A stretch of 64,000 nt of DNA from Zygnema cylindricum (taxonomy: Eukaryota > Streptophyta > Zygnematophyceae > Zygnematales > Zygnemataceae). The position numbers and the translations under genes are program-made. Under the pieces are notes generated by a model. It did not search any database, was not told the origin of the DNA, and saw only the letters and a list, made by a program, of their open reading frames with translations. The DNA is taken from contig JBBHKE010002920.1 of the NCBI GenBank assembly GCA_037447655.1, positions 1-64,000 on the forward strand, in the 5' to 3' direction. Shown piece after piece: positions 54,512 to 64,000 of the stretch. Numbering within the stretch: the first letter of the stretch is position 1; every line of letters begins with the position of its first letter.

Positions 54512-55562
54512 TGAAACTCTGAGACCTCCATAAGTCCTTAGAGTAGACAGCTTCCAAGAAGCCTCTAGGATAATCCTGACCCCTTTGTGTTTCAGCAAAA
54601 ATAACTGCCACCCTGGCAAACAAAAACCCTGACCACCTGCACCCCTGTGAAGGCAAGTCTCCCTTGAGTCGATAGCAAAATGAATCTCTGAATTTGCTCC
54701 TCTGAGCAGTAAGTTATGGAGGGTCAATGTTGACCTTTTGTACAGAAGCTCTTTGGGAGAGAGGGTCCTATCTTCTAATTTTTCTAAGTCCTATCTCCCT
54801 CACAGACTCTATCTACTGATGTACGGAACCAATCAGAATTGAGTTCAGTACGCAAAAGTACAACTGCCGGTGTACTTTATGTACGGACATTGTACGACAT
54901 GGCCTAAATGTCGACACATGTCATATCCGGATTCGGTGCCATAATCTCCGGAGATTCCACGATCCAACGTAATTTCGCCACGCGTCATCTGATGTGGCGA
55001 TGGCCACAAACCGCCGAAATCTTCCTCCTCGATCTCGGCGCTAATCCCGGCCGTCCGATTAAATTCAGATTTAATCGTAGCCGTAATAAATACATGGGCG
55101 GTATTTGTTTCACTTACGAAACAAATGCGCGGTATTGAATTTTAGTCCGTACCGTAATCCGTACTTTATATATTACCGGATCTATGTATCCCGTAATCCA
55201 TTGCAGTTAAATGAATTATCGTACGTATACATATTTAAATAATTATCAAACTATATACTACGTAACATTAATCCTAGACCTAACGGCTAAGGCTACCGGC
55301 TATTTCCTATCTGCCGGCCGGTAGGTACAGGGATCAAATCCTGTGGCCGGCACATACCTTTTAGATAAAATAAATCCCTAACTACTATAAATTTCCCGTA
55401 TACCTCAGGATAGCCTAGGTAGCCATGGCTCTAGCTTCCTCTCCAATTTCTCAGTGACTGCGACAAGTTTGAGAGTTGGAGAGAGAAGTTAGAGATAGAC
55501 AGCCTCGGCTTCTTTATTTCTTTTCAGACCTAGAAAATACTTTAAAACCATTAGTTTCTACA
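54512..55562 (-). repeat. Solo C-family LTR inside C2
   Basis: 1051 bp on the minus strand, TGTAGAAACTAATGG (55562) to CAGAGTTTCA (54512), flanked by AAGGA and AAGGG, a one-mismatch duplication. It has the tRNA-like module at 55265-55350 with GGATCAAATCC and a GTAC cluster near 54820-54900. Joining the flanks restores collinearity with C1. Confidence 0.9.
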
Positions 55563-58495
55563 AAGGGGTCTTTACTGCTAGTTTTGAGGAGGATGTCTAT
55601 TTCATTGCTGAGAAAGGTAGCCATGGGATGTTTAGGCTGATTTTAAAAAATGAAAAGAAGAAAATTTATTATGTTGGTTTTTATGATATTATGATGTGGC
55701 ATAAGAGGCTTGGTCATGTGAATCTAGGTAAGTTAAGAGAGATGAATAGATGGGAGTGGTGGAAGGGGTTCAGTTCAGTGAGAGTGATAATATAAGTGAT
55801 TTTAGTAGATGTGCTCAAGGAAAAACACACATAATACCATTTCCCAAAATAGCCACCTAAAAGGGAGAAAAATTTTTGGATCTAGTACACACAGATATTT
55901 GGGGACCGGCTAAAGTTCCCGCACCGTGAGGGAAGAGATTTATGATGACTATCCCTGATGATTGGTCTCGATATTCCCGGGTGTATATTTTGAAAAACAA
56001 GTCAGAAGCTCAGGATTGTTTTAGACAATATAAAGCATGGAGTGAAAAACTCCATGAAACTCCAATCAAGAGAGTAAGGAGTGACAATGGTGGAGAGTAT
56101 ACTTCTAACCAGTTTGAGGATTTTATGAGGGAGGATGGAGTCCAACACCAAAAGACAGTTCTAGAAAACCAGGAAAATAATGGGGTTGCTGAAGGGTTAA
56201 ATAGAACACTAAGTAATAGTGCTAATAGTATGTTGTTAGATAAAAAGATAGGAAAAAGGTTTTGGGTAGAAGCAATGAACTGTGCTAATTAACTCAAAAA
56301 TAGATTTCTTACTTCAGCTATAAAAGATCAAACACCTTATGAGAGATGGACAGGCCGGAAACCAGACATATCTCACTTAAATGTTTTCGGCAGTCAAGTG
56401 TTCAGTCTAGATACTGATCGCTCCAATTAGAAGCTAGATCCTAAAGGAAAACCGGGATACTTATTAGGACATGATGAGGATGATAAAGAATATAAAGTTT
56501 ACGATTAAAAAAAGGAAGATATAATCTTAGTAAATCATCTAGTAGTTATGGATGAAGGAAAGTTTGTGGATCCCTTCAAGTATACAAAGTCAGTAAAAAT
56601 CAGATTTGAGTCAAAAAATTCCGATGACTTTGAGCTTCCTAACTATCTAGGTTTTAGAGAAGATGACATTCTTGCAGGTACAAATCAAACCAAAAAGGAC
56701 TCGGCTGTGGAAACTCCGGTGACAACTCTTCCCGAAGCGGAAGACGTGGTGGAAATTGATTCAAAATCAATGGATAGGGGAAAAGCCCAGATTGTTCAAA
56801 AAAATCCAGGAGAACCATTTATTCCGGCCTCAGATTTTGAGAGGGGAAGAAGAAGAAGCAAAAGATTGCAAGAAAAAAAGGTTAATTACAAGTTAACAAA
56901 ACTATCTAATCAAGATGAATCTCCGACTTATCGAGAGGCGGTGACTTGTCCAGAAAGGAACTGGAGGAAGACAGTCATCAATGAGGAGATGGCCCCAATT
57001 ATGGTAGACTATACTTAGGAGCTGGTGGATTGTCCACCTTACCGAAAACCAATCGGTTGTTAGTGGGTTTTCAAATTAAAATTGAACTCAGATAACACAA
57101 TGGAGGGCTATAAGGCACGATTAGTGGCAAAGGGATTTACACAAAAGGAGGGAATTGACTACGAGGAAACCTTTGCTCGGTGGTCAGATTTCCCTCCGTC
57201 CGCATACTTCTCAGCTTGGCAGCAGCGGAAGACATGGAAGTGCACCAAATGGACATCAAAATAGGCTTTTTGCATGGAGAATTGGAAGAGGAGATCTTCA
57301 TGCAACAACCCGAAGGGTTTGTGGAAGAAGGAGAGGAGAGTAAGGTATGCCGGCTGATTAAATCTCTTTATGGTTTGAAACAAGTGCTTTGATAGTGGAA
57401 TAAGAAGCTTGATGAGTTTCTTACCAGTCTGGTCTATTTCAATATCAGCTTAGATCACTGAATCTATGCTTTCGAAGATGAGGAAGGTTTTATATTTATT
57501 GCAATTTATGTTGATGATTTGCTTGTTTTAAGTAAATCAATGGAAAAAATTAATAAACTGAAAATCGATCTTAAGGGGAAATTTGAAATTAAGGATATGG
57601 GGGAAACAAAATATATTTTGGGAATTCAAGTAGAGAGAGACCGAAAAAGGAAAATTATAAGATTGACTCAAAAGGAAGCAATAAGGAACATGCTTAAAAA
57701 ATTTCAGATTGATAAAACTAATAGTTGTATAACTCCAATGGAGTTGAATAAGGGGAGTGAGAGGAGTGAGGAAGAAGGAGTCATTGTCTTAAACGAGGAG
57801 TTATCTCCTGAAGAACAAAATTTCATGCAGACTATTTCCTACAGACAAGTAGTGGGAAGTCTAATCTATTTTATAAATTGTACCTGGCCGGATTTAGCTG
57901 CAGCTGTAAGAGTGCTGAGTAGAAGTCTTAATGCTCCCACTAAGAGGGATTGGGAGGCAGCTAAGAGAGTCCTTTGACATTTGATAAGAACTAGGGATCT
58001 ATGGTTCCATTTGGGTGGAGAGAATATTGACATCACCACTTCGAGTGATGCTTGTTATGGTGATGCTCCGATGAGGAGATGTACTTTTGGATATGTATTA
58101 TATGTGGGGCTTGTTGTTGGAGTAGCAAACACCAAAAGGTTATTGCTCTCTCCACCATGGAGGCTGAGTATATGGCCTCTTGCTCTGCTGTAAAAGAATT
58201 GATGTGGGTCAAGTCTTTGGTTGGTGAGCCTGGTCACCTTAAGAGTGGTGTTTAAAAGGTTTTTTGTGATAATCAAGCAGCAATGGCTATTTCTGCCAAT
58301 CCTAAACATCATTTTAAAGCCAAACACATGGACATTAGACTCAGCTCTGTTAGAGTGAAAGTAGAACACAAAATTATCAGTCTAGCGTACCGACCAGATA
58401 GCGAGATGGTAGCAGATACTATGACCAAACCTGTGCCTTCCGCCAAGCTAGTTTTCTGCAAGGAGAGGTGTGGTCTAAAATTAAAGATTGACTAG
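55563..58495 (+). pseudogene. C2 integrase, RT and RNase H, decayed
   Basis: Integrase shows WHKRLGHVN, HTDIWGPAKV, RSDNGGEY and a weakened block (NNGVAEGLNRT). RT has HQMDIKI, SLYGLKQ and a clean IYVDDLLVLS at about 57505; 57519-57977 is open. RNase H shows SSDACYGDAPMRR, TMEAEYMAS in a shifted frame, CDNQAA and HHFKAKHMDI, then MTKPVPSAKL. Unlike C1, the sequence after YVDD is collinear C type, which is what exposes the C1 switch. Confidence 0.88.
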
Positions 58496-58508
58496 AAAAT
58501 AAGGGGAG

Positions 58509-59566
58509 TGTATAAATTAATGGTCCATTTTAAGTTTTTTCTAGGACTAAATAGAAATATAGAAAGAAGCCGAGGCCGTCTAACTCTAACATCTCTCTCA
58601 AACTCTCAAACTTGTCGCAGTCACTGAGAATTTGGAGAGGAAGCTAGAGCCATGGCTACCTAGGCTATCCACAGGTTTACCGGAAATATATACATTATTT
58701 TATTTACCGTTAGGGGTTTATTTACTAATAGGATGTATGCCGAGATTAGGATTTAATTCTAGCACCTGACGGATGGTAAACAGCCGGTAGCCGGTAGCCT
58801 TATCCGTTAAGTCTTGAAGTAGTGCTACGCACTATTGGGTTTGATATTTTTTTAAACATTACCATGGAGGATAATTGATTTAACTAAAACAAATTACGAG
58901 ATACATAAATTCAGTATTGTAAAAGTACGGATATTGGTAAGGATAAGAAACGAATACCGCGCATTTGTTTTTTTAGCGAAACAAATACCGTGCAGGCATT
59001 TATTATGGCTACGATTAAATGTGCATTTAATCGCACGGCCAAAATGAATGCCGAGATCGCTGAAGAGGATTTGGGTCATCGCCACATCAGATGAGATGTG
59101 GCAGAATAACATTGGATCGCGGCATCTCCGAGGATTAAGGGAGCAAATACGAATAAACCACGTGTCGACATTTAGGCCATGTCGTAAAGTGTCCGTACAG
59201 AAGTACACTGGCAGCCGTACTTTTGTGTGCGGCGGTGTAATATGATTGGCTCCGTACATCAGTAGATAGAGTCTGTGTTTGAGATACGACTTAGAAAAAT
59301 TAGGAGATAGGACCCTCTCTCCTAGAGAGCTTCTTTACAAAAAGGTCAACTTTGACCCTCCATAACTTACTGCTCAGAGGAGCAAATTCAGAGATTCTTT
59401 TGCTATCGACTCAGGGGAGTCTTCTCTTCATATGAGTGAAGGTGGTTAGAGTTTTTGTTTGCCAAGATGGCATTTGTTCTTGCTGAAACACAAAGGGGTC
59501 AGGGTTATCCTAGAGGCTTCTAAGAAGCTGTCCATTCTGAGGACTTATGGAGGTCTCAGAGTTTCA
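58509..59566 (+). repeat. C2 3' LTR
   Basis: 1058 bp, preceded by AAGGGGAG, from TGTATAAATTAATGG to CAGAGTTTCA. tRNA-like module at about 58738-58815; hairpins from about 59371 (TGCTC-AGAG-GAGCA, GACTC-AGGG-GAGTC). Confidence 0.9.
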
Positions 59567-59800
59567 CAGTTAAGATGTTTGCCAATAGGTGGCCAACAAC
59601 ATCTGTTGTTGTCGCAGCAACATCAACAATCCAAAGGTAGAAACCCTCCCTAACTACGTGTCATGCGAACCTACATGGGTTCACGACTTAAGTCAAAAGT
59701 GGCTTTGAATAGCCACCAAACGATATCCTTGAACCCATGATCAATTTGTCGTTCAAAAGATATACACGGTCTTACTCCAAAATCATGTGGCCACGCACAA
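59567..59800. other. Unassigned spacer
   Basis: About 230 bp between C2 and the next solo LTR. No feature recognised beyond short AACAACATC-type repeats near 59588-59630. Confidence 0.4.
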
Positions 59801-60711
59801 TGTTGAAAAGAGGTAATTAATAGTCCACTTTTCTATTTTAGTTATACTTATAAAAGAGAGAGTGAGGATCAAAGGCACGTAATAGCTGCCGCCTTAGTTA
59901 GAAGGTGGGAGATTTTTAAGTAGAGGATAATTTTCCAAAATGTTGCCTTAATCCGGATTTTAACTTGGGTCTGTGGACTACTATGAAGTCGTAATCCTTA
60001 TCCACTAAGGCATTATCGAAACGATAAAAATAATAGGTTTTAAAAATATATAAACAGTCATGTGACGGCTAATAAACACCAAACTAACTACGAGGAACAA
60101 TTCATGGACGTACACAAATGTCAACCGTGTAAAACATGTTTTGATCGGACGATCATCGTTGCAACCACTACCCGAAGTGAGCTTTTGGCGCCATTTAAAG
60201 ATAGCGTCACGCGGTACCATGTGGCGCCATATTATTGGATACCGGAGAAGATGGGAGGAGGAACCATGGCTCCTAATTTGACATACATCACCTTGTAGGC
60301 CATGTCGTACAATGGCCGTACAATAAGTACATTGTTCATTCTACCTTCTTGTACTATATATTGTTTCTATTGGACTAGGGTTTAGTAGTAGGTATTCGTG
60401 AGTAGGCAGACCAATACTTAGTGAAATTTAGGTACCCCTCTCTAAGAGAGTTTGTAACTATAAAGGTCATCTTTGACCAGCCATAACTTACTGCTTAAAG
60501 GAGCAAATTTAGTGATCCTATCTGAGCAAATTCAGTGATCTTTTTTGCGTTTGACTCAGGAGAGTCTTGTATTTACAAAGGTGAGGGTGTTTAGAATATT
60601 TATGTGCTTGGGCGACACTTATACTATGGGAAATTGGAAAGGGCAAATATTATTCTAAAGGCTTTATGTAGGCTGCTCATTCTGTGTGTCAATGGAGACT
60701 ACACAATTGCA
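59801..60711 (+). repeat. Solo D-family LTR
   Basis: 911 bp from TGTTGAAAAGAGG to CACAATTGCA. Flanks CACAA and CACGA differ at one base. It holds a tRNA-like module (59938-60020), a GTAC/TATA region (60306-60361) and a gag-start ATG 20 nt before the end. No internal sequence follows. Confidence 0.85.
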
Positions 60712-61024
60712 CACGAAATGAAACGAAACCAAACATTGTTTACCATATTAGTATGCATTCAATGAATTGTCACCTGTACATGTACTTTGTGTAATGCCAC
60801 CCTAGTATTTGTGGCTATCCTCTGAAATAGCGTACCTACGAAACCGCGAACCTACAAAATGAAACAAAACAAAGGTACCCACGAAAATATTATATATTCA
60901 ATTAGACACGTGTGCAAAAAGCGCAGGCATCCAACATAAACAAACCGCCAACATGCGACAATGCGAGCAAGCGTCGTGAAAAAAACGTGCTCCAAAAAAA
61001 CGTGCGCGCGTGCCCAAAAGTTAT
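60712..61024. other. Unassigned spacer
   Basis: About 310 bp between the solo LTR and element K. It contains ACGTGCGCGCGTGC and repeated short AAAACGTGC stretches. No gene or repeat family recognised. Confidence 0.4.
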
Positions 61025-62001
61025 TGTTCTATGACAATTGGTGTAGGTGAAGGTGCAACAGTAGTAGTAGAACTAGACATACTCAAGCAGAAGCTTCACA
61101 ATAATTCCTCACAAACACCACCTATTTACACAATATAAAACTTGACTCATAGATCTAATTACCCCAAGAATTGGCACGAAAACAGACTAGCAAACACTAT
61201 GTTAATTCTCAAAATTACAACATAAGTGACCAAGTAAACCATAAGATATGAGAGGTGCTAGTTTCCCAACAACTGCATTTTAAATTCTCAAAATCCCAAA
61301 ACTGTATACCAAACAATTTTACTAAGTCCTAAACTTTGTACTCCTAGAGTGTGTCTACTGCTAGCAAAAAAATCAGCAAATAACATGTGGCACTGTAGTA
61401 CTGTTTTTTTATGTGATAAGGTACCAAAATTGTACGTCACTGTACCAAGGGTACTTCCAAAAACCAAACTGCAACTAGCCTAAAGCTAAATAGTGAAACA
61501 CTACTTCCTAATCCTCTAAGCAACAGAATCCTGTTCTATTAGGTATTTACAAAATGAAGTCGTACACCAAAAGTGGTTTGCTTTGTTAGCAACTGTAGAT
61601 AGGTCCAGCCTGCTATGGTATGTCTTGTATGATTTTCTTACGAAGCACCACCTCATCCATGGTCCTCACTCAATTTCTAGCCGCGAGTCTGATTGTAATC
61701 GATGTCTGGTACTTTGCTTTTTACATTTGAAATTCCAGATGTCCAGTTCATTTACCATCCTCCCGATTTCTCGAATTCACTCGTCTGATAGATGCCATGT
61801 GTCCTGGTCCATTCCGCTTTCTCTGCGTAGTCTGAAACGTTGACGCGTGTCTATGTGATCGTACAAATACTTTTAGAGTAACTTCTTTTCTATCACACTA
61901 TTTGAGGTAAGTATTACACCAATCTTTAATCCAAAAACATTATAAGTTACAAATCTCCCCTCATAGCTCTATCTACTCAGGATAAAGCTTTTAAAAAAAT
62001 A
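61025..62001 (-). repeat. Element K 3' LTR
   Basis: 977 bp. On the minus strand it begins TATTTTTTTAAAAGC (normal TG changed to TA) after AGGGGAG at 62002-62008. It ends with a gag start, ATGTCTAGTTCTACTAC, whose ATG at 61080 is 56 nt from the end, and ATAGAACA. GTAC motifs lie near 61420-61455. Confidence 0.82.
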
Positions 62002-62039
62002 CTCCCCTAAAGCTTTAGACTCAGTTATTCACTCAGCCT

Positions 62040-64000
62040 AAAAGCCTTCCTGCAAAACTATAATTGAGGTGCAGGTAGAGCTTTTGTTAGCATATGTGCA
62101 ACCATATAATAATCAGGTAAATAGCACAATTTTATCACTTTGGCAAGCACTTTTTCTCGGACAAAATGCAGTTTGACATTACTCTTAAACTGGTGGCTAT
62201 GATTGGAGGCAATGGCAATAGCTGCCTAGTTGTCACACTAGATGACTTGAGGACCAGTTTGCATGTGTACCAATTCTTGCAAAATATCTATTCCCCAAAG
62301 GAGTTCCTGAAGGGCAAAACTTGCTGCCATATATATTGACTCCATAGTTGATTGAGCGGTGACTTTTTGAAGTTTGCTTCTCTAGCAGCAAGTTCCGTTT
62401 CCGATCAGCAAGACAATACCAGTGGTTGATTTCCTGCTGGGCATGTCGCCATAGCTCGCATCGCTCCAGGTTTGCAGCTTAACTTCCCCTCCTCCAAGGA
62501 CAAGTTTAAGATTCCGGATCCTTGCCAGATACCTCAGAATTCTTTTTGCAGCTTTCCAGTGTGCCCTTTTTGGATTTTGCAGACTTCTATTTAAGGCTCC
62601 CACAAAAGCTGCTACATTCAGCCTCGTGGAGTTCCTAAAGTAGATGAGACTACCAACTACCAGTCTGTATGGTTTTGAGGCCATGAAATCCTCCTCCCGT
62701 GACTCTAAGCTTTCATCAACTAGAATACCATAATCAGAATCAACTCCTTCTAATTTATGTTTCTACTCCATAAGAGTAACACATCCTTTTGTTTCCTTCA
62801 TATCCAAATTTTCAAGCATGGAACTAATAGCCTCTTTTTGAGTTAACATGATCTGTGTTTTATTTCTATCTCTTTCTACTTGTATCCCTAAAATGTATTT
62901 GGCCTCACCGAGGTCATTCATCTCAAATCTAGACCTTAAGGCTCTATTGATGCAATTTATTTCATCCATAGATTTGCTAATAAGCAACACATCATCTACA
63001 TAAATAGCAATATAAAGTACACCATCCTCCTCTAGTAGAATATACACAAAATGATTTGAACTGATTCTTTTAAAGCCTTATTTATTGAGGAATTCATCTA
63101 ATTTCAAGTTCCACTGTCTAGGGGCCTGTTTCACCCCGTACATGGAATTCATCACTTTCCAAACTAGTTTTTTTTTTCCTTTCTCTACATACATTTCTGG
63201 TTGCTGCATATAAATAGTTTCTTCAAGCTCTCCATGAAGGAAAGCTATTTTAACATCCATTTGATGTACTTCTTTGTTTTCAATTGCAACTAGATTTAAT
63301 AAAATTCTGATAGTTGGAAACCTTACCACCGAAGAGAAAGTCTCCTCAAAGTCAATTCCTTCTTTCTGATTGTAGCCTTTTACTACAAGTCTCGCTTTGT
63401 ATCTTTCAATGTTGCCATCCGGGTTTAGTTTCACTTTGAATAACCATTTGCTGCCGATGGCTTTTTGTCCGGAGGAAGATCGACCAACTCCCACGTTTCA
63501 GCCTCCATTATGGACTTCATCTCATTATTTGCCGCCTCAATCCAGTGGATTCTTTCGGGTGATGAGAAGGCTTCCAGAATGGTCAGAGGCTCTTTTGAGT
63601 CTGCAGAGAATGCAAAGTTAGAGCTTGATTGAAGACAGCTGCTAGATCTCCTTCCTCACGGAAATTTTGAGGCTGAGACTGAAGGATGTCTCGGGTTCCT
63701 TGGCTGTCTTGTGAATTGTTGTGTTGACTTCGGAGCTGTTCAGTATGCTCCACCTGAGTTGTAAGAGGAGTATGATGGGCAGAAGAAACCGGTTCTACAA
63801 TGGGCTACTGAAAAACCAGAAAAAAAATTGATCTATTCATAACAAAAATGACATATTCCTGTGATTTTTCTTCTGTCTGTTATTCTGTCATTGTAATTAA
63901 ATCTGATGACTCCTCTTCATCTTTGAGAATGATATTCCTAGACACCACTATTTTATATTTATCCTAAACATATAATCTATATCCTTTTGAGCTATCATCA
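62040..64000 (-). pseudogene. Element K integrase end, RT and RNase H
   Basis: Integrase tail near 63990 (DDSSKGYRLYV-like), then a linker, RT entry (GSKWLFKVKLNPDGNIERY), HQMDVKIAFLHGELEETIY, a SMYGVKQAPRQWN variant and the catalytic IYVDDVLLIS near 63000. RNase H shows WSDASYGDMPSRKSTTG, STMESIYMAASF and a damaged CDNQ region. Frames 63078-63494, 62763-63047 and 62382-62684 are separated by stops or shifts. The N-terminal domains are outside the window. Confidence 0.85.

Larger units (their letters stand above)
52051..59566 (+). mobile_element. Copia element C2, full structure with nested solo LTR
   Basis: C-family element with LTRs 52051-53117 and 58509-59566. Flanks CACTT (52046-52050) and CAGTT (59567-59571) differ at one base and are probably the target duplication. 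A solo C-family LTR sits at 54512-55562. Coding sequence is heavily decayed. It is the reference for the 5' half of C1. Confidence 0.9.
61025..64000 (-). mobile_element. Copia element K, 3' part, lineage 1, cut by window end
   Basis: Minus-strand element: 3' LTR at 61025-62001, purine tract, then RNase H, RT and the integrase end up to 64000. The 5' part lies beyond the window. It is related to A and H by its gag-start LTR end and RT signatures. Confidence 0.88.

Overview
This window is eukaryotic repetitive DNA, most likely from a plant or green alga with a large transposon-rich genome. I found no host gene. Almost all of it is decayed Ty1/copia LTR retrotransposon sequence. The gene order is gag, protease, integrase, reverse transcriptase, RNase H, with 5-bp target duplications, purine tracts of the AGGGGAG type, and a primer site complementary to the anticodon half of initiator tRNA-Met. 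The flanking bases of that site fit the plant form of the tRNA as I remember it. No intact autonomous element is present: every pol has frameshifts or stops.

Two lineages occur. Lineage 1 (gag start motif EQQVMG...SRIP) comprises element A (3043-8607, minus), fragment I (15800-18680, plus), H (45037-50810, plus), K (61025 to the window end, minus) and an LTR piece at 43159-44112. Lineage 2 (gag start motif QVMGPPSRVP) comprises chimera C1 (9499-15799, plus), E (20309-28874, plus), the compact gag element B (22040-26410, plus), J (split, minus), F (30255-44354, plus), D (31940-38147, minus), C2 (52051-59566, plus) and several solo or truncated LTRs.

Layout: 1-2975 holds a large imperfect palindrome and a third copy of its arm. 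A follows with a perfect GGGAC duplication. C1 has a 5' LTR of one family and a 3' LTR of another, with a recombination point at the RT active site. From 18.5 to 20.3 kb lie LTR fragments. From 20.3 to 45 kb is a nested stack: B sits in E (duplication CTATA), J abuts E, F sits in J, and D (GAATA) and a solo LTR (CGATT) sit in F. H follows, then C2 with a solo LTR inside it, a solo LTR at 59801, and K running off the end.

The most interesting signals are shared by the lineage 2 LTRs. Their gag AUG lies 20 nt before the LTR end, so the primer site is inside the gag reading frame. Each full LTR carries an antisense tRNA-like module. A ladder of short hairpins with AGGG-type loops shows compensatory base changes between families. 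Upstream of it is a cluster of GTAC motifs. Element B, the youngest insertion by LTR identity, has lost the catalytic pol regions yet keeps a 437-codon frame in which gag is fused to collapsed RT/RNase H remnants and a lysine-rich tail.
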